From: JAJVID01 sp050247435 | Lineage (GTDB): Bacteria; Acidobacteriota; Blastocatellia; RBC074 | Direction of reading: 5' to 3' | Length of the DNA: 64,000 nt | Assembly (NCBI GenBank): GCA_050247435.1 | Contig: JBFWUF010000010.1 | Location: 96,366 to 160,365, forward strand | Part shown: positions 20,100 to 31,200 of the stretch, piece after piece | Layout: every line of letters begins with the position of its first letter | How positions within the stretch are numbered: position 1 is the stretch's first letter | Notes under the pieces: generated by a model | Told to the model about the DNA's origin: nothing | The model's input: the letters and a program-made list of their open reading frames with translations, nothing else | The model's database searches: none | Program-made: the position numbers and the translations under genes

Positions 20100-21536
20100 T
20101 CAAAACACCCTCTGACGTTGATCGGCGTTCGGCGAGGCGTAGTACTTCACCAGGCGGTAGAGATACTCCTGCCCGTCGTAAAACGACTTCACGCCGATGC
20201 GTTCGTCTTTGCCGTGCGCTCGTGAATCATCAATATCGCCGAAGAGTCCAGACGTGCCGTACGTCGGGGTGCCCGCTTTGCGCAGGTAGAGGCTATCGGT
20301 CGCTCCCGTGCTCATCGTCGGAATGACCGGCACGCCGGGCCACATCTGCTCCGTGATCGCTTCGATTGGCTTCATCACACTTGCGGCGAGCGGCGAAGGC
20401 GGGCTGGGCTTAGGCTCGCGGATCGGAGTGATCGCGACGCGGCTGTCGTTGACGATTTTGACCAGAGTCTCGCGCGTCTGCCCGGCGGTCTCGGTCGGCA
20501 GAATGCGGCAATTGACCGTCGCTCGCGCCGTCTGCGGCAAAGCATTTTCGGCGTGCCCGGCTTCGAGCATCGTCGCCACGCACGTCGTGCGCATCGTCGC
20601 GTTGTAGGCCGGAATATCCGCGAGGTAAGCGACGGATTTCGCGTCGGGCGGATTTTGAAGCGCGCCCTTCATCGCCGCGCCAATCTCGCCACCTTCGATC
20701 TTCGAGACGCGTTCGAAGTAGGCGCGCGTGACTTCGTTCAAGTTGACCGGAAAGTCGAATTGCGCAAGACGCTGCAACCCGGCGGCGAGTTGATAGATCG
20801 CGTTCTCCTTCACCGGGCGCGAACTGTGGCCGCCCTTGTTTTTCACTTCGAACAAGAAACTCTGAAAAACCTTCTCGCTCGCCTGCACCGAATTGAACAG
20901 CCTCTTGCCGTTGCGGATCGCGCCGCCGCCGCCTTCGTTCAAACCGAATTCGGCTTCGATCAAGCCGCGATGATTTTTGACCAGCCAATCAACGCCGTTG
21001 AAATCACCGCCTTCTTCGTCGGCGGTCAAAGCGACGATGATGTCGCGGTCTGGCTTGAAGCCTTCCTGCTTCAACCTAATCAGGTTGGCGATGAAGATTG
21101 CGGCCATCGCCTTATCGTCGGATGTTCCGCGGCCGTAGTAGTAACCGTCCTGCTCTAAAAACTTGAACGGATCGAACGACCAGTCCTCGCGCTTCGCTTC
21201 AACGACGTCAAGATGCGCGAGCAGCAAAATCGGCTTGCGCGCGCCGGTTCCGCGCAACCGCGCGACCAAGTTGCCTTTGCGCGGATTCGGCCCCAGGACT
21301 TTCACATCGTCGGCGGCAAAGCCCGCGGCTTTCAACCGCGCGGCCATCGCATTCGCGGCGGCGGTGCAATCGCCGACTGAATCGGTCGTGTTGATCTCGA
21401 TCAGTTGCTGAAATATTTCGCGCGCCAGTTGTTGATGAGAGTTGAGCGGCATTGTCTGCGCAAATTGCCGCTCAGGCGCGACCAGCAAACCAAACATCAA
21501 GGCCGCCGCGAACAAACCGATCCTGCTTCTCTTCAT
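20100..21536 (-). CDS. Exported M20 family peptidase
   Basis: A 478-residue zinc peptidase. Signal peptide MKRSRIGLFAAALMFGLLVAPERQFAQ. Dinuclear-zinc ligands and catalytic residues: HLD (His108, Asp110), RGTSDDK (bridging Asp140), ADEEGG (Glu174 base, Glu175), and C-terminal HGKDER. The dimerisation domain (NKGGHSSRP...) is present. Such proteins cleave small peptides or acylated amino acids in the periplasm. GGAGG is 7 nt before the ATG at 21536; an ATG two codons earlier is too close. The stop precedes the remnant region. Confidence 0.92.
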   Translation of the reverse strand: MKRSRIGLFAAALMFGLLVAPERQFAQTMPLNSHQQLAREIFQQLIEINTTDSVGDCTAAANAMAARLKAAGFAADDVKVLGPNPRKGNLVARLRGTGARKPILLLAHLDVVEAKREDWSFDPFKFLEQDGYYYGRGTSDDKAMAAIFIANLIRLKQEGFKPDRDIIVALTADEEGGDFNGVDWLVKNHRGLIEAEFGLNEGGGGAIRNGKRLFNSVQASEKVFQSFLFEVKNKGGHSSRPVKENAIYQLAAGLQRLAQFDFPVNLNEVTRAYFERVSKIEGGEIGAAMKGALQNPPDAKSVAYLADIPAYNATMRTTCVATMLEAGHAENALPQTARATVNCRILPTETAGQTRETLVKIVNDSRVAITPIREPKPSPPSPLAASVMKPIEAITEQMWPGVPVIPTMSTGATDSLYLRKAGTPTYGTSGLFGDIDDSRAHGKDERIGVKSFYDGQEYLYRLVKYYASPNADQRQRVF

Positions 21537-21552
21537 TGTCATCCTCCGAAAA

Positions 21553-21635
21553 TGCCCGACAAGCTGCCAGCTTGTCGTTGGCTTTGTGAGTCGGTCTTTC
21601 CTGGGAGCAACGACAAGCTGGCAGCTTGTCGGACA
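21553..21635. repeat. Inverted repeat with 28-nt arms, each internally palindromic
   Basis: Arms 21553-21580 and 21608-21635 match with one mismatch. Each arm contains the near-perfect palindrome CGACAAGCTGCCAGCTTGTCG or its complement. A 27-nt spacer separates them. It lies between the threonine synthase stop and the M20 start on the minus strand. Confidence 0.85.
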
Positions 21636-21645
21636 GGATACGAGC

Positions 21646-22821
21646 CTAACGCGCTTCTTTCAGACCGAAAGCTTCCAGATATTTGACGCCCGTGCCGGTG
21701 TTGAAGAGCACGATGCGATCTGTTGCTGAAACCTGTCCCGATGCCAGCAGCTTCTTCAAGCCTGAAAAACAGGCCGAGCCTTCGGGCGCGCAGAACAATC
21801 CTTCAGCCGCTCCCACAACTTTCGTGTCGGCGATCATCTCTTCGTCGGTCACGGCAACTGCGCCACCGCTGCTCCTCCGCAGAATGTCGAGCATGATGAA
21901 ATCGCCGATGGCACGCGGCACGCGAAGGCCCGAAGCCGCTGTGTGCGCGTTCTCGAATTCCGGCGCTTCGTCCCAGCCGTTGTCGAAAGCGCGGACAATT
22001 GGCGCGCAACCGGCGGCTTGAATCGAAAACATTCGCGGCCGCTTCGAACCGATCCACCCCATCGCTTCCATCTCGTCGAAAGCCTTCCACATTCCGACCA
22101 GTCCGGTTCCGCCGCCTGTCGGATACATGATCACGTCGGGCAGTTCCCAGTTGAACTGTTCGGCCAGTTCATAACCCATCGTCTTCTTGCCTTCGATGCG
22201 GTAAGGCTCTTTCAGAGTCGAAACGTCGAACCAGCCTTCGGCTTCTTTTCGCTTTGCGACTTCAGCGCCGCAGTCAGTGATCAATCCGTCAATCAACGTG
22301 ACGCGTGCGCCGAGTTGCTCGCACTCAATGCGATTGGCGGCGGGCGTATCGCTCGGCATGAAAACGTAAGCCTCCATCCCAGCCGCCGCCGCATAAGCAG
22401 CCATCGCGCCGCCCGCGTTGCCCGCCGTCGGGATCGCCACTTTCTTGACGCCAAGCTCTTTCGCCATCGAGATCGCCGCCGCCTGGCCGCGCGCTTTGAA
22501 CGATCCGGTCGGGTTCGGCCCTTCGTCTTTGATGAAAAGCTGCGGCAAGCCGAATTGCGCGCCCAGACGTTTGGCGCGCAGCAATGGCGTCCAGCCTTCG
22601 CCGAGCGAGACGATGTTTTCATCGCGCACCACAGGCAGAACTTCACGGTAACGCCAGAGCGACGAGATACGATTTTTCAGGATTTCTTTCGTCAGCGTCC
22701 GCGCCGCCTTTTGCAAATCGTATCGGACGAGCAGCGGCTTGCCCGCTTCGGACAGGTTGTAGAGTTTGTTGGGTTCGTATGTCTTGCCCGTTTTAGAGCA
22801 TTCGAGATGAGTAACGTACAT
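21646..22821 (-). CDS. thrC: Threonine synthase
   Basis: A 391-residue PLP enzyme of the fold-type II family converting O-phosphohomoserine to threonine. The N-terminus carries the short zinc-ribbon-like start (THLECSKTGKTY) common in class II ThrC. PLP lysine is Lys109 in NPTGSFKARG; the phosphate loop is GGGTG. VSLGEGWTPLL and TAGNAGGAMAAYAA are typical. No other threonine genes (hom, thrB) adjoin. The start at 22821 lies 34 nt after the GNAT stop, so it may be co-transcribed. Confidence 0.95.
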   Translation of the reverse strand: MYVTHLECSKTGKTYEPNKLYNLSEAGKPLLVRYDLQKAARTLTKEILKNRISSLWRYREVLPVVRDENIVSLGEGWTPLLRAKRLGAQFGLPQLFIKDEGPNPTGSFKARGQAAAISMAKELGVKKVAIPTAGNAGGAMAAYAAAAGMEAYVFMPSDTPAANRIECEQLGARVTLIDGLITDCGAEVAKRKEAEGWFDVSTLKEPYRIEGKKTMGYELAEQFNWELPDVIMYPTGGGTGLVGMWKAFDEMEAMGWIGSKRPRMFSIQAAGCAPIVRAFDNGWDEAPEFENAHTAASGLRVPRAIGDFIMLDILRRSSGGAVAVTDEEMIADTKVVGAAEGLFCAPEGSACFSGLKKLLASGQVSATDRIVLFNTGTGVKYLEAFGLKEAR

Positions 22822-22855
22822 TCAGCAATGCTTCCTTCTTGAATTATGACGTGAT

Positions 22856-23362
22856 TCAGATTTCGTCGAACTCCGGTTGATATTTCGCCATCCCAGCTTG
22901 ATTGCGCAAAGCTCCTTCCAGCAATTCAATCGCCATGAAATGTTCGCCCGGCGTGTCGTACTTGCTCTTGATGCCAAAGCTGCTGGCCGGAACGAAGCCG
23001 AAGCGCGGGTAATAGCGCGGATGCCCGAGCACGATTGCAAACCGATGCCCGGCCTCCCGGCAACAATCCAAGCCGTGTTTAACGAGAGCCGAACCGGCGC
23101 CGCGATATTGAAATTCCGGCAGGACAGCCAGCGGCGCCAATCCCACGCCGATCAATTCTCCTCCGCCTGCTTCAATCGTGACCGGGCTGAAGAGAATGTG
23201 ACCGGCGATCTGGCCATCCTCTTCGGCCACGAGCGAGAGCGTGGCTTTGCCGTTGCGCCGAAGCGCGTCAACTAAATCAGCTTCAGCCGAACTGCCGAAC
23301 GCTTTCTCGTTGACGATTCGAATCGCGGCGATATCTTCGGGCTTTTCAGGACGAATAATCAT
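22856..23362 (-). CDS. GNAT N-acetyltransferase (YhbS-like)
   Basis: A 168-residue GNAT protein. It starts MIIRPEKPEDIAAIRIVNEKAF, has the beta4/motif A pattern LGPLAVLPEFQYRGAGSALVKHGLDCC (acetyl-CoA pyrophosphate loop QYRGAG) and YYPRFGFVPA in the C-terminal half, close to the YhbS subgroup. It starts 2 nt after the acyl-CoA dehydrogenase stop, so translation is probably coupled. Substrate unknown. Confidence 0.88.
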   Translation of the reverse strand: MIIRPEKPEDIAAIRIVNEKAFGSSAEADLVDALRRNGKATLSLVAEEDGQIAGHILFSPVTIEAGGGELIGVGLAPLAVLPEFQYRGAGSALVKHGLDCCREAGHRFAIVLGHPRYYPRFGFVPASSFGIKSKYDTPGEHFMAIELLEGALRNQAGMAKYQPEFDEI

Positions 23363-23364
23363 GT

Positions 23365-24582
<1,218 letters not shown>

Positions 24583-24602
24583 CTGTGATTCCTTTCAACG
24601 TC

Positions 24603-26147
24603 TTACAAAATCGCTTCAATCAATCGCGGCCCGGCTTCGGCCAGCGCTCGCTCAAGCTCACGCGCTAAATCTTCGGCGGTTTCGACGCGCGCGCCGGGCA
24701 CGCCCATTCCCTTCGCCAAACTCACCCAGTCAATCGCGGGTTGAGTCAATCCGATCAACTGCTGCGCCTGTTTGCCGAATTCTTTCACTCCCGCCCGCAT
24801 CAACTCAATGCCGAGGATGCGGTAGCTGCGGTTGTTGAGAATGATCGTTTTGACGTTGAGTTGTTCGCGCGCCTGCGTCCACAACGCCTGCAGAGTGTAC
24901 ATCGCGCTGCCGTCGGCTTGCAGATTGATCACCACGCGGTCGGGACAGGCGACGGCTGCGCCTGTGGCGCACGGCGGCCCAAGACCGATTGCGCCTCCGG
25001 GTTGCGCGAGCAGCGTGTGTCGCGCCGCCGATTGCGACATCGTCAGAAACGGCGCCATGCTCGTGTTGCTCTCATCCATCACGACGGCGTTTTCAGGCGC
25101 CAATGCCGCGACAGCGGCGGACAAAGTTTCAGGCGTGATCATGCCCAACGGCTTCGGCGGAATTTGCAAGCGCGTGTTTTGTTCAATGTTCATCTGTGCG
25201 CCAAGCGCGTCAGCCAGATCTTCCAGCGCGCCTTCGATGTCTTCTTCGGGAGTCGCCAGCACGACAGTTTGTTGCTCAGGCGAGATGAAATAGCTCGGTA
25301 CGCCCGGATAGCCGAAGAACGAGACCGGCGATCTTGCTCCGGCCAGCACGACAGTTTGGTAAGGCGAGATTGCGGCGATGGCCGCTTCGGGAAAATACGG
25401 CAGTCGTTCGATGACCGGCGTTCCGGCGCCTCGTTCCCACCTTGCCGGAAACGATTCGCACATCAGCTTGCAACCGGTCGCAGTGGCAATGCGCGCGACG
25501 GCTTTCAACCCGCGCTCGCGCAACGCATAGCCGCCGAGGAATAAAACTTTCGGCTCATCGCGCCGCAACGCTTCGACGGCCTGTTTGATCGCGTCCTCAC
25601 TGGCTTTCGATGGCGGAGAAATCTGAAGAGCGGCGGTGGCGCCGCTCGCCGCATCCATCTGACAATCGTGCGGGATGATCAGCGTAGCGATCTGGCCGGG
25701 TTTTCGCGAAGCTACCGCAATCGCCTCAGCGGCGTCTCCGGCCAACTCTTCCGATGATTTGTTGCGGCGAACCCAGGCGGAGACTGGTCGCGCCAGTGAT
25801 TCGATGTCGCTCGTGAGCGGCGCGTCGGCGGCCAGATGCCACGTCGCGTGCTCGCCGATCAAATTGATAATAGGCGAACGCGCGCGCCGCGCATCGTGCA
25901 AGTAGGCAATGCCGTTGGCGAAGCCCGGCCCCAGATGCAACAGCGTCAGTCCTGGCTTTTCGGCCATTCGAGCGTAGCCGTCAGCCGCGCCGGTTGCGAC
26001 GCCCTCGAAAAGACACAGCACGGCGCGCATCCCCGCCACTTCGTCAATCGCGCGCACCATCGGCATTTCGGTGGTGCCGGGATTGGCGAAGCAGACGTTG
26101 ACGCCCGCGTCAATCAGCGTGCGAATTAAACTCTCGGCTCCGTTCAT
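24603..26147 (-). CDS. Thiamine diphosphate enzyme, acetolactate-synthase large-subunit-like
   Basis: A 514-residue protein with the three domains of ThDP decarboxylases. Catalytic Glu48 sits in LFEGVATGAADGYARM. The C-terminal ThDP/Mg motif reads ADGSAMYTLQALWT...NNRS, with Ala where most enzymes have Gly of GDGS, as seen in the group annotated as acetolactate synthase-like. No small regulatory subunit or ilv gene adjoins, and an acyl-CoA dehydrogenase follows, so branched-chain synthesis is unlikely; an aryl or alkyl 2-oxoacid decarboxylase/lyase is possible. The frame opens with TTG at 26153; the ATG at 26147 is preferred. Confidence 0.85.
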   Translation of the reverse strand: MNGAESLIRTLIDAGVNVCFANPGTTEMPMVRAIDEVAGMRAVLCLFEGVATGAADGYARMAEKPGLTLLHLGPGFANGIAYLHDARRARSPIINLIGEHATWHLAADAPLTSDIESLARPVSAWVRRNKSSEELAGDAAEAIAVASRKPGQIATLIIPHDCQMDAASGATAALQISPPSKASEDAIKQAVEALRRDEPKVLFLGGYALRERGLKAVARIATATGCKLMCESFPARWERGAGTPVIERLPYFPEAAIAAISPYQTVVLAGARSPVSFFGYPGVPSYFISPEQQTVVLATPEEDIEGALEDLADALGAQMNIEQNTRLQIPPKPLGMITPETLSAAVAALAPENAVVMDESNTSMAPFLTMSQSAARHTLLAQPGGAIGLGPPCATGAAVACPDRVVINLQADGSAMYTLQALWTQAREQLNVKTIILNNRSYRILGIELMRAGVKEFGKQAQQLIGLTQPAIDWVSLAKGMGVPGARVETAEDLARELERALAEAGPRLIEAIL

Positions 26148-26153
26148 ATTCAA

Positions 26154-26297
26154 GGTTTGAGGTATAAGATGTCAGGTATGAGATGGCAGGTATGAGATGG
26201 CAGGTTTGGATGGAACTGTTTGCTGGAAGACCGTGTCTAACTCCACCCTCAAACCGCAACCCTGACACCTGACAACTGACAACTGACATCTGACACC
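26154..26297. repeat. Short tandem repeats flanking a gene gap
   Basis: The left part repeats a 14-mer TATGAGATGGCAGG with variants; the right part repeats TGACAAC/TGACACC units. They are partly complementary to each other, so the region could form a long imperfect hairpin. No gene. Confidence 0.6.
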
Positions 26298-26756
26298 TTA
26301 TTTGATTGGCGAGTAATCTGTCGCGCCAAGAATCACCGACTCGACCTTTTCCGTCAGCCTGCCATTCTTCTCGCTCTCGGCGCGAGCCTTCTGCCATTCT
26401 GGATCGGTTCGGAACGCCTGCCAGGCTTTGTCGCGCGCCTCCCGGCTGGCAAACGACATCACGTAAACCAGCGTGTGCTCCGAGCCTTTCTCCTTGTCGG
26501 TCGGCCCCCAGAAGCCCACGACCCCCATGCCGTGCTTCTTGAAAAGCTTCATCGTGTGGTTGCGGAAGCGGGCGTGAAGCTCTTCGAGTTTGCCGGGCGC
26601 GGCGATGTAGGTGCGAATCTCGAAGCAGCGCGAGTCTTTGACCAGCGACGGGCTTGGCGCGACGGTCGGAGGCGCGGGCGCATTTTGCCCCGCTGCGATG
26701 ATCGAAACAAAAGAGAGGATGGAAACGAGCGCGAACAGCTTGAAGAGTTTGTTCAT
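26298..26756 (-). CDS. Exported NIPSNAP family protein
   Basis: A 152-residue protein with a signal peptide (MNKLFKLFALVSILSFVSIIAAGQ) and a dimeric alpha/beta-barrel NIPSNAP domain (FEIRTYIAAPGKLEELHARFRNHTMKLFKKHGM...VGFW). Function of bacterial exported NIPSNAP proteins is unsettled. GGAGAA precedes the ATG. It sits in a minus-strand run with a VOC protein. Confidence 0.88.
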   Translation of the reverse strand: MNKLFKLFALVSILSFVSIIAAGQNAPAPPTVAPSPSLVKDSRCFEIRTYIAAPGKLEELHARFRNHTMKLFKKHGMGVVGFWGPTDKEKGSEHTLVYVMSFASREARDKAWQAFRTDPEWQKARAESEKNGRLTEKVESVILGATDYSPIK

Positions 26757-26771
26757 TGTCTTTGTTCTCCG

Positions 26772-27200
26772 TTATTGGTTCCACGGGTCATAGGTTCCGA
26801 AATTCCAGATGTGGCCTTCGAGATCGCGGCAGGTGAAACCGCGCCCGCCGTAATCCTCATCCTTGATGTCCAGCAAAATCTCCGCGCCCGCCGCTTTGGC
26901 CTGTCCGTAAACCAGATCGGCGTCAGAAACGATCACGTAAGCGGTCTGAGTCTCGGCGCCGCCGATTTCGTCCGGCAACTTCATCAATCGTCCGAACACC
27001 GAGTCGGACGCCGAACCGAGCATGATCATTCCGTTGCCGAAGCTGAGCTGAGCATGAGCAATCGTGCCGTCCTCGTTGGGCGCCACAAGATTCTTTTCAA
27101 AACCGAAGACGCGGCAAAGCCACTCGATGGCCGCCGGCGCGTCGCGATAACGAAGACATGGAATCACCGTCGCTCTTGTGTCTTTTGGGATTGTGGACAT
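26772..27200 (-). CDS. VOC family (glyoxalase/bleomycin-resistance-like) protein
   Basis: A 142-residue vicinal-oxygen-chelate fold protein with two beta-alpha-beta-beta-beta modules (VIPCLRYRDAPAAIEWLCRVFGFE and AYVIVSDADLVYGQAKAAGAE). The C-terminal FTCRDLEGHIWNFGTY matches the PhnB/YP_-like subgroup. Substrate unknown. Its stop lies 15 nt before the NIPSNAP start. Confidence 0.9.
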   Translation of the reverse strand: MSTIPKDTRATVIPCLRYRDAPAAIEWLCRVFGFEKNLVAPNEDGTIAHAQLSFGNGMIMLGSASDSVFGRLMKLPDEIGGAETQTAYVIVSDADLVYGQAKAAGAEILLDIKDEDYGGRGFTCRDLEGHIWNFGTYDPWNQ

Positions 27201-27263
27201 GGTTTTCTCCTTTCAGCGCAACGCGCCGGTCGAATCGCTACCGCTCGCGGCACTGATTCGATC

Positions 27264-28031
27264 TCACTTCGGCGGCATACGCAATGCGCCATCAATGCGA
27301 ATCACTTCGCCGTTGAGCATTTCGTTTTCGATGATGTGTTTGGCCAGCGCGGCGTATTCCGCCGGAGCGCCCAGCCGGGACGGGAACGGGACCTGCGAGC
27401 CGAGAACTTTCTTCACGTCTTCCGGCAAACCCGCGAGCAGCGGTGTGTCGAACAAGCCCGGCGCGATGGTCACGACGCGAATTCCAAGCCGCGCCAGGTC
27501 TCGCGCAATCGGCAGCGTCATTCCGACGATTCCGCCTTTCGACGCCGAATACGCGGCCTGGCCGATCTGTCCGTCGTAAGCGGCGATTGAAGCCGTGTTG
27601 ACGATCACGCCGCGTTCGCCACCAGAGTTCGGTTCCTGCCCGGCCATCTGGGCGGCGGCGAGGCGGATGACATTAAACGTCCCGATCAGGTTCACCTCGA
27701 TGACTCTTTTGAACGACGCCAGCGAGTGCGGCCCGTCCTTGCCGACGGTCTTTTCGGCGACGCCGATGCCCGCGCAGTTGATCGCGCTGTTCAAGGCGCC
27801 AAACGTTGAAACAGCCGCCGCCACGGCGTTCTTGACGCTGCCTTCGTCGGCGACGTTGGTTTCGACGAAGCGGGCGCTCGCGCCAAGCTCTTTCGCCAGC
27901 GCCTCGCCTTTCTCCTTGTTGATGTCGGCGATGACGACGTTCGCGTCGTTTTCGGCAAGCATCCGCGAAGTCGCGCCGCCAAGTCCAGATGCGCCACCTG
28001 AGACGAGAAAAGTATTTCCGCTTATTTTCAT
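27264..28031 (-). CDS. Short-chain dehydrogenase, 3-hydroxyacyl-CoA dehydrogenase type 2-like
   Basis: A 255-residue classical SDR. NAD-binding GGASGLG (12-18), NCAG (85-88), catalytic Ser148, Tyr161 and Lys165 (YSASK) are intact. The pattern DxPLLAGLPEDVKKVLGSQVPFPSRLG...IIENEMLNGEVIRIDGALRMPPK is that of HSD17B10-type 3-hydroxy-2-methylbutyryl-CoA/3-hydroxyacyl-CoA dehydrogenases. With the acyl-CoA dehydrogenase in the same run, a role in branched or fatty acyl-CoA oxidation is plausible. Confidence 0.92.
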   Translation of the reverse strand: MKISGNTFLVSGGASGLGGATSRMLAENDANVVIADINKEKGEALAKELGASARFVETNVADEGSVKNAVAAAVSTFGALNSAINCAGIGVAEKTVGKDGPHSLASFKRVIEVNLIGTFNVIRLAAAQMAGQEPNSGGERGVIVNTASIAAYDGQIGQAAYSASKGGIVGMTLPIARDLARLGIRVVTIAPGLFDTPLLAGLPEDVKKVLGSQVPFPSRLGAPAEYAALAKHIIENEMLNGEVIRIDGALRMPPK

Positions 28032-28047
28032 TACCGGTGCTCCTGCG

Positions 28048-28133
28048 GAAAATCATTCACAAAACCGCACGAAGAGGCACGAAAGAATGAACTTACATTC
28101 GTAATTCTTAGTGCGGGTTCGTGGATGATTTTC
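28048..28133. repeat. Imperfect inverted repeat between divergent genes
   Basis: Arms 28048-28070 and 28111-28133 match 20 of 23 positions (GAAAATCAT[T/C]CAC...CCGCAC). Inner AAGAATGAA/TTCGTAATTCTT sequences add to the stem. It occupies the divergent promoter region before the Clp-like gene. Confidence 0.7.
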
Positions 28134-28277
28134 ATCGTTATTCGGGAAAGTGTTAATAGGTTTTGTTTGATGACGCGCGAACTTTATACTCTGCTCGCCA
28201 GACGCGGCAAGACATGTTCAACGCGAAGCCGGTTGATCGCTCATTTTCTTCCGCCCCATCATCAAACTTGCTGACCA

Positions 28278-31200
28278 ATGCCGAAACACGAACTTCCCAT
28301 CATCGCCGTCGTCGAGACTCTCGAAAACACCGGTTGTTTCACCGAAGCGCTATTCTTCCCTGAAATCCTCCGCTTTCATTTTGATGAGGATAAGGCTGTC
28401 GAGAGCCTGGAAGCCAACGTCCGGAAGATCGTTGAGGATTTGCCCCTCGCCGCCTTGAGCCAGCGGCATCCCGCCGGAGAGCCGGAACTCGACGAAACCA
28501 CGATCACCATTGACCCGCCGCGCGGCCAGAACCTGTGGCGGACGCCAGTGACGCTCAAATTTTCCATCGTGCGGTGGAGCCACGGCGATGTTGCGCGTCT
28601 CGCTTACATTCCCGCGCTCTGCATCGTGGCTGCGGCGACGAAACCGGCGACAAAGCAGGCGCTCGATCAATTGATTCAACAACACATTCGCGCGACGCTC
28701 GCCCGGCGCGACTCGCTGAATTCGCTCGACCAGTTGGTCTGGCTTCAACGCGCGCGGGAGATAAAGGTCATCAACAGCGTGGTCGAGGCGTCGCTGCTCA
28801 CACCCAAACAGTTTGCGTCGGACGCCGAAAAGAGAGAAGCCGAAAAACAATCAGCGCTCGCCGAATCCGCCTCCGATCTGGCGAAGGAGAAACTTCCGGT
28901 CGCATTTGAACTTGACGAGACGGTCGCGCAAATCGCCGAGACGCTGACTGGACGCGCGCAGCGCAGCGTCCTGCTGGTCGGACGCTCCGGCGTGGGCAAG
29001 ACCGCCGCCGTCTACGAACTGGCGAGGCGGCGGCACGATTTCCAACTCGCGCACACGCCGTTCTGGGCGACTAACGGGGCGCGGCTTGTCGCGGGCATGT
29101 CCGGCTTCGGTCAGTGGCAGGAGCGTTGCCAACGGCTGTGGCGCGAGGCCGCGCAGGAGCGTGCGATCATCTATCTCGGCAATCTGATCGAGTTGATGGA
29201 AGTCGGCAAGAGCGTCTCGAACAGTCAGGGCATAGCCAATTTCCTGCGCCCGTACATCGCGCGCGGCGACGTGCTCTCAATCGCCGAATGCACGCCCGAA
29301 CAGTTGACGTTGATCGAACGCGCAAACCCGCGACTGCTCGACGCGTTTTACCATCTGAAGATCGAGGAACCTTCGGTCGAACGCGGGCGCGGCGTGCTGC
29401 TCAATTTCGCGCTCGCGCAGGCGAACGGAAACAGCATCGAGCTTGAAGCCATCGAACGCATTGATCAATTGCACCGCCGCTACGCGACCTATTCAGCTTA
29501 TCCGGGGCGCCCGGTTCGATTCCTACAGAACTTGTTGCTTGATCGGCCTGAAGAAAAGACGTTGGATGTTGAGGACGTGACCGACGCCTTTTCGCGTGAG
29601 ACGGGTTTGCCTCGAGTGTTACTCGACGAAGGCGAACGGCTCGATCTGAAAGCTGCCCGCGAGTGGTTTGCATCGCGCGTCATCGGCCAGCCCGACGCGG
29701 TTGATCTGATCGTTGACCTGCTGGCGATGGTCAAGGCCGGCTTGACGCGCCCGCGTAAGCCCATCGCTTCACTGCTCTTCATCGGCCCGACAGGCGTGGG
29801 AAAGACTGAGATGGCGAAATCGCTGGCGGAGTTTTTGTTTCAGGATCGCGCCAGGATGACGCGGTTCGATATGAGCGAATACTCCGATCCGCTTGCCGTC
29901 AATCGCCTGATCGGCGGCGTGTTCAGCCAGGCCAATCAGGCCAATTCAGAAGGATTGTTGACCGCGAAAGTGCGTGAACAGCCGTTCGCCGTGATTCTGC
30001 TGGACGAGTTCGAGAAGGCGCATCCGTCGTTCTTCGATCTGCTGCTGCAAATTCTGGGCGAAGGCCGGTTGACCGATTCGATGGGGCGGGTGGCCGATTT
30101 TTCAAACGCCGTGGTGATCATGACTTCGAACCTCGGCGCCGAAAGCTTTCAACGCGGCCTGGCCGGTTTCGGGCAGACAGCGGCCACGCGGCAGGCCGCA
30201 AGCAAACATTTCACCAACGCCGTGCGGACGGCGTTGCGCCCGGAGTTGTTCAACCGCATTGACCGCATCGCGCCGTTCGCGCCGCTGGATGAAGCGTCCG
30301 CGCTGCGAATCGCGGAGCGCGAGATCGAACGAGTCAAAACGCGCGACGGCATTCGTTATCGCGGAGTGACGATCAAAGTCTGGGACGGCGTCGCCAGGCA
30401 TTTCGCGCATCGCGGTTACGATCCGCGTTACGGCGCGCGACCGTTGAAGCGGGTGATCGAGCGCGAATTGCTGGTCCCGCTGTCGGAGTTACTGAACGAG
30501 CGGAAAAACGATGAGCCGGTTCAGATCAACCTGTGGGTAGAAGACGAAAAGCTGAAGCTTGATTTTCAATATAGCCTGAGCGATGAATCCGCCGCCCGTT
30601 CAACCCTCGCTCTTCCGCTGGCTGAACTGGCGCGGCAATGCTCGTCGTTGAGGCGCGAGTCGCAGATGCTGGAACGCAGCGCCGCCGCGCGCAATCTGCA
30701 AAATGAAATCTACACGCTGCAACGGGTCGAGAAGCAGTTGAAACGCGGAAGGTGGAAAAACCCCGAAGAGCTTGCGCGCGTAGCCGAATTGCCGAAGCTT
30801 CAGCTCGCGGAGCAGGCGATCAAGAATTTCGCCGAGAGAATCACGCAACTCGAACACGAAATCATGCTCACGCTATACGGCAACGCCGAAGCGGAATCTT
30901 CAGTCAACGCCGGCGAAACCGGATCGCGTTACTCCACCGCTTCAGCCGATTGGAAAGAGTTGTTGTTGCGGATATACACGTTGAAACTCAAAGAACCTGA
31001 CAAGATCACGATTGCCGTTTTCAGCGAAGACCACAAACGTTTGTTCGATCTGGCGAGAATCTATTACCTGCTGGCGATGGCGCGAATCGGCCCCGACGCC
31101 AAAGTCGAGGTTCGGCAGTTCACACCGAAACCGCCAGCCAAAACCAGAAAATATAGGGACGAGCGAAATGACGAATCGCGGGTCGAGCGAACGAAGATCG

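Noticed and set aside
24603..26147. Biosynthetic acetolactate synthase (ilvB)
   Set aside because: No ilvN/ilvC neighbour, shorter than IlvB and with ADGS instead of GDGS; kept as a ThDP enzyme of unknown substrate.
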